DNA from: Selaginella tamariscina
Lineage: Eukaryota; Streptophyta; Lycopodiopsida; Selaginellales; Selaginellaceae
DNA length: 64,000 bases
Direction of reading: 5' to 3'
NCBI GenBank assembly: GCA_003024785.1
Contig: PUQB01000095.1
Span: forward strand, 452,096 to 516,095
This document shows, piece after piece, positions 35,750-48,518 of the stretch. Every line of letters begins with the position of its first letter. Positions within the stretch are counted from its first letter, which is position 1. A program made the position numbers and the translations under genes. Below the pieces are notes generated by a model. That model saw only the letters and a list, made by a program, of their open reading frames with translations, did no database searches and was not told the origin of the DNA.

Positions 35750-36253
35750 TTAATAATAGGATATTCCGCCGCTTTGTGTCCTATTCACCACAATACAAAC
35801 ATAGATTCTCACTACGGCGACGTTGCTTCTCAGCAGTGGAAAGTGAGCATGCTTGAATTTCTCAACCTCCATAGGAACTACTCCAGAAGGTGTCGTAGGA
35901 GTATGTACCACAACTGCATGATTGGTTTGCAAGAACTGCTGACGGGATTTTTCTTGACGACGCTCGAACAAGCAGTTGTCGCAGCGAACGGCATGTTGCA
36001 TGATCTTTGTTAATGTTTGGGCATCCGGTAACGTAAGAAGAAGGTCCTTCACGTCATCCCTCAACCCAAAACGGAAGTGTTTAATCAATGCAGTCTCGTC
36101 CCATGGAATGTTCGTGCAAAAGTTACTGAAATTCAAATGCATAGATGGAAGCTGGTCGAAATCCTTATGTGAGCTTTCGTAACTTTGTGCATGCGGAATG
36201 ATACTTATCGGGATCTCCAAAGCAAGCTTCAAAGGCAGCCACGAAACCTTCAA
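35750..36253 (-). pseudogene. Ty3/Gypsy gag
   Basis: On the minus strand the frame carries FCTNIPWDETALIKHFRFGL, then RDDVKDLLLTLPDAQTL and CDNCLFERRQEKSRQQ, the conserved core of Gypsy Retrotrans_gag proteins (helices before the nucleocapsid). After a frame change near 35830, a possible knuckle remnant (LCLYCGE, then a stop) leads into the protease. Gag would build the virus-like particle. The N-terminal part is missing or degraded between the LTR and this frame. Confidence 0.82.
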
Positions 36254-36269
36254 TCAGTTATTATCAAAC

Positions 36270-36668
36270 TGTTAAGCCACGATTCAGGAACAAGGAAGTG
36301 AACAGCATTTCGAGAACAAGGAAGCTTGACTCAAAAGCAGGACAGGAACATGACATGAACTAGGAATCAGGAACAAAACAAGAGCACGAGGCAAGGAGCA
36401 AGACAAAACAAGATTGATCGTAGAAAGACTAGTGTTTAATAATAATAATTGTACAACAATTAGGTCGGAGCTTTTATACTCACAACTCCAAGTTAATCTG
36501 GTCATGAGTTTAATCTGGTCATGAGTTAAAAAATAGTGACCCTTATCCTTTAGGCATATCCTGTAGTATATCCTATAGGAATATCCTGCATGCATATCTT
36601 GTAAGTATCCTATAGGCATATCCTGTAAGCCATATTCTGTATCCTGCATTCTATATCAGGTTGTGACA
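36270..36668 (-). repeat. Ty3/Gypsy 5' LTR
   Basis: On the minus strand a TG...CA-bounded segment of about 399 bp starts TGTCACAACCTGATATAG and ends GGCTTAACA, with TATAAAAG at 36478-36471. It contains several GGATATNCCT words and a direct repeat of AACTCATGACCAGATTAA. Gag follows on the same strand. The outer 20 bp (TATCAGGTTGTGACAAACA) are duplicated in tandem at 36653-36692. No matching 3' LTR is in the window, and the primer site is not convincing. Confidence 0.65.
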
Positions 36669-36692
36669 AACATTATCAGGTTGTGACAAACA

Positions 36693-36868
36693 TAAAAATT
36701 TAAATTCTGATTAAAGTGCATTTCAATTAAATTTAAATAAATAAGGATAAGATTAAGTATACTGAAAACTTAAATACCACTTTAAATTTGAGCCACTTTG
36801 AAGGCTACTTAAAATAATATAGATCATATACTTATGTAAGTACACTTTATATATAAATATTCATATAT
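36693..36868 (-). repeat. Dispersed repeat, inverted partner of 4013-4190
   Basis: Reverse-complement match to 4013-4190. It begins directly beside the duplicated outer end of the Gypsy LTR at about 36692. It may be the sequence into which the Gypsy element inserted, or part of an unrecognised low-complexity element. Confidence 0.8.
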
Positions 36869-36900
36869 ATGAGTTTTTCCTATTTGCATGTTTAACAGTC

Positions 36901-37290
36901 ACCTCCCTCCTCAGTCACTTATGACATGCCTTACACTGGCAATCTCCCTATGGATCTTAGCCCACCTCCTTCCTTGGTCACTTATAACATGCCTTACACT
37001 AGCAATCCCCTTATGGGTCCCAGACCCACTACTTCCCTTTCTCTATCGAGTGAAGCACAGGAGGCCTACCCATTAGTTATGAGAACAACATCAAACATCA
37101 TTATGGTCACCCCTTTGAGAAAGTGGATGCTCTTATCCATGGATTCAGGGTTGCTATTGTCACCTCCCTCCTTGATCACTTATGACAGGCTTTACACTAG
37201 AAATCCCCTTATGGATCCCAAGCCCACCTCCCTCCTCGGTCACTTTATGATAGACCTTACATTGGCAATCCCCAATGGTAAAGATGGTGT
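36901..37290 (+). repeat. 63-bp tandem repeats before the Copia fragment
   Basis: Units starting ACCTCCCTCCTCAGTCACTT recur at 36901, 36964, a degenerate one near 37027, then 37162 and 37226. The insert at about 37107-37157 (TTTGAGAAAGTGGATGC) resembles the TRIM-like interior just after its left LTR (16168-16215). It is probably non-coding retroelement leader sequence. Confidence 0.75.
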
Positions 37291-37330
37291 CCATTTGACT
37301 TATTTTTTGGATTGCAACTTATTGGAATCT

Positions 37331-38575
37331 CAAAGTTCACTAGCTTGACGTGAAGACGGCCTTTCTCTATGGTGAGTTGTAGGAGGAGGTCTTTGTCTCC
37401 CAGCTAGAATCCAGTGAGGAAGCAAGACCTTTGTATGTCGACTCAAGAAAGCACTCTATGGTTTGCAATAGTTGCCTAAAGTGTGGTATGACCACGTTGA
37501 CAAGTTTCTCTGACATCTTAGCTTCATCAAAATTCAAGCAGATGGCAACATCTACATGTTCACTTTAGGAAGCAGCTTCACTCTCTTTGCACTTTATGTG
37601 GATGACAATCTAATGATAGGTATGCTATTTTGAGTAGTGATTTTTATTAAAATTTGAGATCTCAGCCATGGGAGATCTCTCCTTTTGTCTCAGCATCCAG
37701 GTGTTCCAGGACAAATAGCCTAATGTCATTGAACTTTCTTAGTCATGTTAAGTGGAGGAAGTTTTCACTAGGTTCAACATGCAAAATGCCAAGCCGATTG
37801 TGACGCCACTTCCAATCGATAACAACACAAAGTCCTTCATCTAAAGAGGAGAAGCAGGCTATGGAGAACATTCCATACAAGCAAGTTGTAGGATGTTTAA
37901 TATATTTGGCAGTATGCATGAGACCAAACTTGGCCTTTGCAGTTGGCATGGTATCTAGGTTCTTGGAGAATCCAAGTCTAGAACATTGGAGCATTATCAA
38001 ACGAATCCTAAGGTACTTGGGGGTACGTCCAAGTAAAGGTTGAGATATAGCAACGAGCAAGTAGCCTCTCATAGATAGTGGGAGTAGTCACAAGATGCAA
38101 CTTACTCTCATTATATACAGACTCAGATTGGGCAGGTGATAACAAATTTAGGAAATTAACATCATGCTACTTATTCTTTTGGATAGAGCACTTGTCAGCT
38201 AAACCAACAAGAGGCAAGCTACTATAGCTCTTTCAAGTACAGAAGCTAAGTACATTGGAGCTACCTTAGCAACACAAAGAGCTTATAGAGCAAATCAAGA
38301 TTCAAGTTCCATGTCTAATAAGGATCTTTTGCGATAATTGAAGTACCATTTAGTTGTCAAGGAACCCGAAGTACCATTTAAGAATGAAACACTTCAACGT
38401 AAAGGTATACTTTATTAAAGAGCATATTGAGTGAAAGAAGATTTCTTTTAGAGTACATTTTCACCAAAGAAATGATCGTTCATAACTTTGAGCAAGGCAC
38501 TAGCTTGAGACAAATTTGAGTTACATAGAGATCAAATGCAGATCATGGTTCCTCCCTTAGTGGGAGTGTAGAAAT
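37331..38575 (+). pseudogene. Ty1/Copia reverse transcriptase and RNase H remnant
   Basis: DVKTAFLYGEL (37347-37379), KKALYGLQ-like sequence (about 37446), ALYVDD (about 37588-37606, catalytic Asp pair intact), SAMGDLSF (about 37663), then the open stretch 37861-38043 with PYKQVVGCLIYLAVCMRPNL and KRILRYL, and RNase H with YTDSDWAGD (38114-38140) and IFCDN (about 38323). These are in correct Copia order on the plus strand, but interrupted by many stops and frame changes. The 3' end, GTGGGAGTGTAGAAATATC-like, is typical of the Copia polypurine tract/LTR start. No LTR pair is seen. Confidence 0.88.
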
Positions 38576-38579
38576 ATCT

Positions 38580-40040
38580 AGATTAGATCCACAAGCTAAC
38601 ATGGAAACCTGTGTATGTTGTAACTAAAATGAGCATCCAATCACTTTCGACCCATATTCTGATATTAATACCGATGAGCTTGGATATGTGCCTCAGAAAG
38701 AAGAATCTTGAAAACTTTTGTGAACAATATCCACCATATAAAACATACTCTAACGCTTTTATTTCTCGTGTTTTGAATTTTATAAATTGAAGGAAAGTAA
38801 CCAAGTGCTCTGCAATATTATTATTAAAGAACGTCATTTTTTAGATAAGCCTTTATGCACTCCTCTTCTTATCACAGCTTATGTATTAAAAAGTATGGTA
38901 ACTCCTAATGCATTCATAAAAGTGTTAGGTGGTGGCAACAACATAAAGATATTGACCAAAATAATTTAATTAATCCAAAGAGTGATGACTTAGACAAAGT
39001 GAAGAGATTTTTTTATATGGTTAAGGCGAAAATAATTACAAAAAGATTAATAAGTTGATAAGGAAATGATTTCATTTGTAATTATGTTTAAAAGCATTTT
39101 TTAATTATTGTAAAATATTTTTACAATGAAGAATAATACAAATATTTTAAGATTTTTAGGAATATTCCTTACTAAGTAAGGTTAATGAAGGATTAATTTG
39201 TTAATAATTAATATTTAAGATTTAATTATATATTAATTAAATAATTAATTAATAATTAAAACTTAAGTTAATTAGCAATTTATTTTATATTCTCATTTTC
39301 ATGTATCGTGCCCATTTTAATTACAACAAGCATACCATGTAAATATTTATATAGAAAAAATACAAAGTGGTAATTAGGGAAAAAGAATGTGTAATCACAT
39401 CACAATTTAAGCCATATTTCATGTGTGTGAATTAAAATCACCTTCAAAAAATTACACTTCAATATACTTAATAATTTAAAATATAAATTAAATTTTTACA
39501 TTACCACTTCAATTTTTAATTATCATAAATTTAAAATTTGAAAAAGTAATTAAAAGAAACAAAATTTATTTGAAGAATTTCATATGATATTTTTAATAAT
39601 GTTGAATCGCTCTCCTTATTTTGAACTTAACAACATATTCTTTATTTTATTTGTGTTGGAATTTAATATATATATATATATATATATTTACCACACACAC
39701 ACACACACATATATATATAATAATAAATAAAATGCAAAATAAAACTTAATTGAAAATGTATATTTATTTTATAAAACACTGAAATGACAAATGAATAAGC
39801 AATATTAGTAAATGCCATACATTTTTAATTATATTATATTATAATATGCAAATTTAATTAATTTTTTTGAAGTTCAATCACATGAATTTTAAATTTTATC
39901 TTTTTTTGAAGTAATATACATAATTGAAGTGCATTAAGTTTTCTAAGGGTAATGGACAAGCTCAAATTTGATTGAGCCATTTTACCTAGAGGATATTCCC
40001 TCGTTAACGGACTAATCCACTCGGCATGACACCATATAAT
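38580..40040. other. AT-rich spacer, no gene seen
   Basis: Contains TA and CA tracts (about 39667-39718) and short frames only. It may include a decayed Copia LTR at its left end. Confidence 0.5.
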
Positions 40041-40135
40041 CTAGACTCACTAAGCTAAACTAACGAATGTACAATTGACAGGTGTATGAAAAAGAATATT
40101 TAGGATACACACGATTGATAGTTTGTGTATGTATT

Positions 40136-40165
40136 CATATGGGTTTTAAAGACACTTAAATTAAT
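40136..40165. repeat. 30-bp micro-inversion partner of 6603-6632
   Basis: Reverse-complement orientation of the 30 bases at 6603-6632, inside otherwise collinear duplicated sequence. Which orientation is ancestral cannot be told from two copies. Confidence 0.9.
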
Positions 40166-41700
40166 TATATATTTATAAAAAGCATTTGAAATACTCAATA
40201 TGAACTTCACGTATTAAAAAATAGTTCATATTGCAACAAAAGTTAGAAATGGCTTTAAGTAACACTTTGTATAAACATGAAGTATTATGCTTTAAATAAT
40301 AAATAATGAAGTTTTTAAGTATCATGAAGTATCATGTTTTTAAATTATCACATCAAATCAAAAATAAAGTTCTTATGTGCATAACAACATTTTGTTAAAT
40401 GTAATAAGTCAGTGATCACATAGATATGTTTATAAATCTATAAGTTATTATATATGTGATACTTAAACATATGTAGAAGAACTATAAATATATACATTAT
40501 TAACACACACATATATACACAAATGAGTAAAGAAAGGATTTGTACCATTTTAGGATTTGAAAATCAAATGTATTAAAATACATATTTATATATTGTATCC
40601 TTGTGTACTTTATACTTAGTTGCCATTTGTAATATCTATATCTTTCATTTAAATAAATACAATTGTTATATAACAGTAAAAACCAATATATATTTTAATA
40701 AATACAAACTTGATTATGCCTCATGTTTCACACTCATTTATAAGCACAATCATATTATAAGTATAATTATATTGTTGTATATACTCATGAATTAAAGTAT
40801 TAAGGTATTATTTGAGAAATGAAATATGTAAATAATCACAATATAAGAGGGAGATGTGTGTATATATTTTGATGTATTTAAACGCACACATGCATATTAT
40901 TTTTATATAGGATTGTGGAAGCATGGTGTGTTAGATACATGCTCCAGGAAGATATACATCTGCTATACGTCAGAAAAGCATATTGTTAACCGAGGGAATA
41001 TTCTAGAAAAAATGAATTTATTCACGTGACAAAATATTTTAACCCCATGAACTTAAAATATATATAAAAAATTAAAATTCATGTGACTTAACTTCAAAAT
41101 AAATTTATTTAAACATATATATTATAATGTAATATAGTTATTTAAACTTATGGCATTTACTAGTACTGCTTCTTTCATTTCAGTTTTTATAAATTAAATA
41201 AATGTTTTTAATCAATTTCATTTTGATTTGTTTTAATGAAATTTATATATTTAATTCATTTTATTCTATTTCATTCTAATTTCCAGCAAAAATAAAATAA
41301 TAACAAGAATACTTCATTAATTTTTAATAAAGTGAGTGATTAAACATTATTGCAAATATCATATCAAGTTTTTAAAATAATTTTTTCTTGATTTAATTTA
41401 AAAAATTTAGTGGTTATAATAAAATTTAATTTATATTTTAAATTATTAAGTATATTCTGCAACAACCTTACTCTCATGTTGTAAAGATTTTTAGGGTATG
41501 TAAATTTTAAATTTAGTAATTAAACTATTCATTCATATATGTATAATATGTTTCAAAATAAAATGAATATGATTTCTTGTAATTATTAATATTATCTTGT
41601 ATTATATATATATATATATATATATATTATACTTGTGCTTCATCAGAAATGTCATTTGTGTTGAGTTTAAATGTGTTAATAAATGGGCAAACTGAGAAAA

Positions 41701-41769
41701 TGGTGACAGTGTGGGATTAGAGCATATTGGAGCTAAATCCAACGTCTTAAACCACTCGGCCAAGCTGTC
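41701..41769 (-). pseudogene. tRNA-derived sequence (Leu-like), with encoded CCA
   Basis: Copy-2 counterpart of 8168-8228. On the minus strand it has acceptor start GACAG, box A TGGCCGAGTGG, then a stem-loop GTTGG-ATTTAGCT-CCAAT with TAG in the anticodon position (leucine), and acceptor end CTGTC followed by A and CCA. The T-arm is incomplete (GCTCTAATCCC). It is longer than the copy-1 version, so it is nearer the parental form. Confidence 0.6.
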
Positions 41770-42609
41770 ATTTACAACACTATTATATATCTTTGTATGT
41801 ACACATGCATTTATGTATAGTTATGTGTGTGTACATAGAATATATATGTGTCTAGATGTATTAAGTTTTATGGTTGATATATCGTATCATTCTTATATAT
41901 AATATAATTACTTAATAAGTTTGTAAATAAATGACTATATATATCTTATAAAGCCATGTATTTTTGTTAAAATCCCTAAGAATACATTTAAAACTAATGT
42001 GGAAAAACTTAAGGAATGTTTTATCTTCAGTTTTCCCTGATACGTATATGTATATTTATAGATATGTATATGCATGTATATTTAGTAGACCTAAATATAT
42101 GTACATGCATATACATATTTATAAATAAGTGTAAAACATGTTTACCCACACCATATGCCAGTATTTTTAGTATATATGTTATAATATACTGAGTTTATTT
42201 TACATGAGAATAAAGTAATATTTTTAAAAGAATCAAAATCAATAGTTAAGAATGAATCTTTAATTTAATTTAAATAAATTAAATTGATATATTAATAGAT
42301 CAGGACGAAATATAACCACAAACATACATGTGTAACTAGTTAAAACATATATAAGTATTAATGTGTATATATATAGAAGTTACAGATAATGCTTTCCTAA
42401 TAACCTTCCACAAACACACATATACTGGCACCTTGTCACCTCATCCCTATAAACTAAATAAATATGTGATGGGTCCAGGAGTAAATTAAAATTTTCTTCC
42501 CTATTTAATACACCTCTCTCTATATATCTCTTTATATCTCTCTCGAACATTCTTGTATGCACAAGTTCATGAATCTTTTAAACTTCATATAAATGCATAT
42601 ATTGTTTGT

Positions 42610-42692
42610 ATGCGTAGTACAATGGTAAATAGTTATATGTAATAGTTTTGTGATTGCAAACAACAGCTAATGGTTCAATCCCATTGGCTGTC
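42610..42692 (+). repeat. tRNA-like / SINE-like sequence, copy 2
   Basis: Counterpart of 9086-9168. Box A-like TAGTACAATGG lies at 42615-42625 and box B GGTTCAATCCC at 42672-42682. Conservation of box B between the duplicates is expected from their common origin and does not show activity. Confidence 0.45.
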
Positions 42693-43299
42693 ATTCTAAA
42701 TATATTGTATTCATAAATTTAAGATGGTACTTTGTATAGAATAACTATTAACGAGAGTATATACTAGAATATGCTGCATTTCATTCACTTATAAGTGTAA
42801 TTACTATTGTTTAAAATATAAAGTATTTATTTATAAATTTAACTTGAACGTTGGAGTTGTTAATTACCCTCATTAACATACACATCCATGATATACATAC
42901 ATTGTAATAAGTGGTCCAAGCACACTAATAAGAAGATAGCACATAGGCAAGTTCAATAAATATTATAATAATATATAGAATATAAGTAGTTTAGTATATT
43001 GTGAGTATGTATATATTGATTCTACTTCATGACGTTTCATACTTATATTATAAATATAAATTTGAATATGTATATTATATATAATTAATTGCATTTAACA
43101 CAAATATTTTTATGCAGATTGTTTAATATGATCATTTGAAAACGTGGTACTTCATGTTTATTATTGGTATACTATTCATATTAAGAATATAAAAATCATT
43201 TATTGCAGTGTTGTTATGTATAGTTTAAAACATAAAAAACTTCATTGTTTGATAATTTAAAACACAATGCATATCATATACGACATAATGTGTACACAT

Positions 43300-43316
43300 A
43301 TAGACACACATAAGTA
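43300..43316. other. Empty LINE insertion site in copy 2
   Basis: A single copy of ATAGACACACATAAGTA lies in uninterrupted sequence. This shows the LINE jumped into copy 1 after the duplication. Confidence 0.93.
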
Positions 43317-44357
43317 CTTATGACACTAACCGTAGTGAAAAAATGCTACGGATTAATAATTAAAGTAGATTAATAATAAAATAAATTAGTAATTAAACAT
43401 TTCCATAATATTTTTCGATTATGGCTCGGTTGACTGCATATAAGTACTTACGACTCTATGGACAACATTTGACACACATAAAGAGATGCACACACGTGTG
43501 TGTGAAGGTACCTGCAGCTCTTGTTGTATTGTCAACATGAGGTGAGCGAGATAAGAGTCTCTCTCTTCTGTATGTTCTCTATCTCTGATGATACGTCCCA
43601 TTGGTATATCACATACAAACGCAGACCCTGTGTGTGTGTGGCTGTGTGAATGTGTGTGTATTAAGTCCAATTTCTATTTAAATATACATATGTACGGGTC
43701 ATTGTATTGTATATGTGCAAGTTCATGTATGGTAATTAGCTTTGACTATTTTGGAAAATGTGTAATATATATCTCTCACAAACAGAATAATAATAAGCTT
43801 TTTTTTATTTTATTATATATCTATCCTTTCATCTAGAAGTGTTAACTAGAAACCGTGTTTTATGTGTACTAATATTCTCCGTACAAATACACCCAATCGT
43901 ACAAGAATCACAACAGAGTGTATTTATTTATATTCAATTTATAATATACAAGTAATATTTATACACACTACATACCAAACCGGTGCGGGTTCTAGAATAC
44001 TCATAAAGAATACTTATTAGGTATTATTTGATATGTTATGTATCACGTATATAAGCTGATTCTAACCTAGGTTACACATAGTCTTGCACAATTGTAAACT
44101 TTCATTTCTCTAGATGTTTAAATAAATGTGAGATACACTATATATACTAAAAACATGTGAGGGCTAGTTGGGATGATTTATAACCAAATTCATCCATATA
44201 CTAGTTTTAAAAATGTTTCAATCATGTGTAAGAAACATACTTACGCATTTATATTTGTAAGCTTGAAAATATATAATGTTAATATATATTTACTTTAAGC
44301 ATCAATTATTACAAAGAATATGCACAGCATATTAACTGCGTGGACCAGCCATCGGTT

Positions 44358-44405
44358 CACGTGCACTCTTGCGTGAGCGTGCGCGTGAGCTGTTCCGTAT
44401 ATAAA
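44358..44405 (+). promoter_or_regulatory. Putative F-box gene promoter, copy 2
   Basis: G-box core CACGTG lies at 44358-44363 and TATATAAA at 44398-44405, about 170 bp before the first ATG (44578). The GC-rich, CGTG-repeating stretch between them stands out in the AT-rich surroundings. Confidence 0.5.
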
Positions 44406-44577
44406 CATGGCAACCACTTAGGTCAATTCTATATTTCAGGGTTTTCTAATTCACTCAGTGTGAGAAATTTAGCGCATTTTTTTGTTCTGTATATATACAC
44501 ACAAACAAGGGAAATTAGGCTATAGAGTGTTGCAACTGAGATTTAGAATACATCTCCATCTTCATAGTCACTTGAAA

Positions 44578-45670
44578 TGTCCATCTGTGAGAAAGAGTCG
44601 AGGAAGCGTGTCAGAATTGAACAGTATGCTCCTTCGAAGAAGCGTGTCAGGATTGAACACGAGGATAACTGGGGGAGTTTAATAGATTTTATAGCCTTGG
44701 AGAGGCACTGGACAGTCTTCCAAGTGATGTGTTTGGTGATATTCTAGGATTCGCAGCTGAGTTTGAACACAGAAAACTACTTATCTTGGGTTCTGTGTGC
44801 AAAGCTTGGAAAGAACTCATAATAAATCAGGTGAAAGTAGTCACTGTAAATATGTGGCACCGTGAGTACGCATGCACATCAGTGTGTCAGTTTCTTGAGA
44901 GTTACAGTGGCTCGATCCAGACGGTTAAGATTGTGGGCAGTTTTCAACATACTCTGGATTGGAAACCTCTATTACAAACGTTACTCAAGTGCAGATACTT
45001 ACAGAATCTTACTGTACGGAGCGATGCCTGGCAAGTAGAGGACGACCCAGCTGCTGCCGCTGTATTTAAAAAACTTGTTACTTTAAGGCTGTGCCGCTTG
45101 GGGCCTCCGCGAAATGAACTCAGCATTGCATCTCCACACTTGCGGACTCTTGAGATTGAAGACATTTTCAGTGAAGATGGAGTGCTCAATCTGGTGGGCG
45201 TACAATCTTTGGACTCCCTTCACATTAATGATGAGAAATTAATAATGGTTAATGCTGCGGATCTCTTACACGTAGGGATGTTTTCAATTGTCTCGTCAAA
45301 AGAGTTAAGATTTGCTGCTCCAAAGCTAAAGGGCATCTTCACCTTTCAACCAAGGCTAAGCCTAAGAGAGATTATTAAGGCTGTGCAGAATGTTCAAGTG
45401 AATACACTGCGTGTAGATTACCCCGATGACCTTATTCGGGAAATTTGGCCATGTCTGCATGTGCCAAAGCTTGTATTTAATGTGAGAACAAGTGGATATA
45501 CGGGCCAAATGTTAAGATGGATAAAGTGGTTTGAAAGGAATAATAAGTCCCTGGTAGAAGTGGTAATGAATATTGATTACGATTGTAACACCAGAGCTAA
45601 CAGGACCTTATCAAGGATGCTAGCCAAATCCTTAAAAAGGGCTCGTCTTACAGTTACAGGACTTGAATAG
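44578..45670 (+). CDS. F-box / leucine-rich-type protein, copy 2
   Basis: The frame is open from about 44671 to the stop at 45668-45670. The F-box reads LDSLPSDVFGDILGFAAEF then LGSVCKAWKELI; leucine-rich strands such as LQNLTVRS, LVTLRLCRL and LRTLEIEDI follow, and the end is RLTVTGLE. It would act as a substrate adaptor in an SCF ubiquitin ligase. The start is a problem: no ATG precedes the F-box in this frame. An ATG at 44578 opens a different frame with two KRVRIE basic repeats that stops after the F-box begins. Joining them needs an intron of under about 100 bp, a non-AUG start (GTG at 44729) or an ancestral frameshift; copy 1 has the same mismatch. A polyadenylation-like AATAAA lies at 45709-45714. 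Confidence 0.7.
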
Positions 45671-45708
45671 TAAAAGTAGCAATCACCATTCTTATGTGTT
45701 TTGGTTTG

Positions 45709-45714
45709 AATAAA
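45709..45714 (+). terminator. Polyadenylation-like signal of the F-box gene
   Basis: AATAAA about 40 bases past the stop codon; the same arrangement occurs in copy 1 just after 20959. Confidence 0.45.
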
Positions 45715-46844
45715 TAAATAAGAAATCATTTTGCTTTACTTTTATATCACAATGCATTGGTGGATTAGGTAGCACGCACATACGCTCCACAGTCCACACT
45801 GTGAGGCAGTTACTTGACATAAATAAATTATAATAATATCTTGTACATATAATCAATTACATATGTACAGTCCTATAAGCTGCAATATTCCATTCGATAT
45901 TGTTTTAATGAATTTAACTAGATATAAAACTTACCACAGTTATTTTTATATACATTTACCAATCTTAATAAAAAAAATATTAAACTTATTACATCGTTAT
46001 TTTAATATACATTTTACTAGTTTTCTAATTGCACTTTTGCTCGTAAATGTGTAGTGTTTATCTTTTTTAACTTAAAAACTAGATATTTATAGTTTTATTC
46101 AAATTTAAGAAATTAAAATCATCATTCATAACAATATTCATCTCGTATAACAAAAAGTTTAAAAATGAAGCGTCACTTGTACTCAATGTGTATAAAATAA
46201 GTACGAGTGGTCACTCTTGAGATTACGTATAGAATATTCTTGGAATACTAGGGGAGAAAATGTGTACAATGAACATATAATGAGAAAAATAATTTATATG
46301 ATACCCTCACACACACACACACGTGTGTGTGCATCTCTCTTTGTGTGTCAAATCTTCTCATATAGTCTCCGCTTTATATGCTTGTAAAGATTCTAAGGAT
46401 GTCTACTTTTATGCTTTACATTTTATTATTAATAATATTATATATATATACCATTGTCTCTTATAGTGTGTCGAATAGATATTATACACACGCTAGTACC
46501 TCATTGAAGCTTTGAAGTGCAAGAGGAAATTACTCTGACATGTGGTGAATCTTCATGTACTAATTAAAATAATAATAAATAAAAGGAAAAAACTTCACTA
46601 AAGATATTTATGTTTAAAAAAACTATCCACTGGTTTTAAAGTTTTATAGATTTTCTTATTTGTTTTTATAAATGCTATAAGCATAATTATGCATCATATC
46701 ATGCATCTTGATTTATCCTATTTATTAAAATATATAATACGTAAGCTTTATCATCACCATAAATTCTTACTTTTGCATGAATATATATACATATACATGT
46801 TAATATTTATACACTAAAGGAATACATATATTGGTGTGTGCGTG

Positions 46845-47290
46845 CGTGTTTAGAGAGAGAGAGAGAAGATTCCTGACATATATATATGTAGGTATAACAC
46901 ATATACCTACATGTAATTATTATAAGGGGTCCAGAATATCTACACAAATTGAATATGTTAATTTAATATTATCATAATAAAAAGCACAAAAGATTCTCTT
47001 AATACATGAACATTATATTAAATGTGTATATATTTGCATGTATTGAAAACAGCGTTTTCAATTTTACCAATTTTGCTTCCACTTGGATGTAGAAGCTCAG
47101 TTTGCACCCACATTATTATTGTAACTATGAGGGGTCCGGTGTTCAATTAATAAGGCTCCAGTCAGTATGTTCTTCATTAATTATGATAATATTATATAAT
47201 TATATTAAATTTGACTAGCGTTGACAAATCAGTTTACAACTAAAATTGCTGATTGAAAATGACAAAAAACCGTTCCATTTTAGTAAAAGC
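46845..47290. other. Segment present only in copy 2
   Basis: About 450 bp lie between two points that are contiguous in copy 1 (about 22120). No clear terminal repeats or target duplication are visible, so it is more likely deleted from copy 1 than inserted here. No gene seen. Confidence 0.6.
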
Positions 47291-47407
47291 GTGCCATTGG
47301 GTTGATATGCTGGAGGTAAACATAAGTTATTCATGTGTATGTGTGTGTGAGAGAGAGAGATGCATATATACGTTTATACAAGGATTTTCAGTAAAACAAG
47401 CGTACAT

Positions 47408-47680
47408 GTGAAACTCGACCAACGTGCCAAAACTGTAGAGAGAAGATCCCCCTTTCTCATGGAATGCATCAACAACGGGCTCCCATGCCTTGACTTACCA
47501 AATTCGTAGTCATGTACTACAAGAATTGTAAGTACACACGCACGTACACACATGTAAGAGTTTGAATACATACCCCAAAGATGTCGGGGAAATCCCAGTA
47601 GCTTCAGCTATTAAGAGGCTTCCCTGGGTCGTTCTCTCTCAGTAATACAGGGCAGCATGAGGTTGTGAAATGTGATTACT
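47408..47680 (-). pseudogene. 12-oxophytodienoate reductase / old-yellow-enzyme-like fragment, copy 2
   Basis: Duplicate of 22243-22500, with the same two blocks (about 47680-47574 and 47493-47408) and the same intron between them. A run of C at about 47450 puts this copy in a different frame (GDLLSTVLARW) from copy 1. The adjoining upstream sequence differs: this copy has about 450 bp (46845-47290) that copy 1 lacks. Confidence 0.75.
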
Positions 47681-48327
47681 TGTATGAATTAAAGTATAAG
47701 TATAAAAAAAATAATATGAGAACAAGTTCTTTTTAAATATTGATGATATATTAATATTATAGTTAAAATTTTCTACAACACTTAAAAGATAAAATTTCAG
47801 ATTAAATGTCTGAAAACAATTATTTATCAAGATATATTTAAATTTTTATATAAACTTTAGTCTATATTAAATAAATTGAAATCCAAAAGTACTCATCGTA
47901 GCTTATTACTCATTATTAGTTTATTTTATTATATCAAACTTGAAATTAGACAATTTGGTTTAAGATTAAATATTGTACAACTCATAAACTTGTTTCAAAT
48001 TAACTATGCAAATGCTTGTTTAATAAATATACATAATTATATAAATCATGATTAATTATTTGTTTAGTATGTGATTTTACTTAGTTATAAGTTAGAAGTC
48101 AAAATGTTCATGGCTCTTATTCTCCTTATTTGAAAATATATGGTTGAATTATTCTTTCAATAAAAGGGTTCGAATCATGTAAATATATAGCCATACAATC
48201 AAAATCATTATGGTGACCATGTGATCTTGAGACATGAGTTACCAATATTACATTATTATATTATACTGTTGAACATTTTACTCGTATATACAAATACATG
48301 CGTGAATGTAAAAAATGTTGTGTGCGT

Positions 48328-48518
48328 CAGGGCCTATTTTGAGGTGTAAAATTTGCATTTTAAATGCAGAATTTGCACTTTTAAAGATTAACAAAGTTAA
48401 TTAATTATGATTATATTAAATGATACTGACTGATTTATAAAGACTTAGGGTTAATTAACATTAAATTATATAGTCAACTACGTTTAAATGCAAAAAATGT
48501 ATCTTAAATAAAGCACTG
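48328..48518. mobile_element. hAT-like MITE (191 bp)
   Basis: Starts CAGGGCC and ends GCACTG, flanked by a perfect 8-bp duplication GTGTGCGT (48320-48327 and 48519-48526). Copy 1 has the uninterrupted site at about 23160. The subterminal regions are imperfect inverted repeats (TTTGCATTTAAA words). CAGG...CTG ends with an 8-bp duplication are hAT features. No coding capacity. Confidence 0.88.

Noticed and set aside
44729-44731. ATG start for the F-box ORF at this position
   Set aside because: The codon is GTG in the middle of the F-box (SDVFGD); the domain starts about ten residues upstream.
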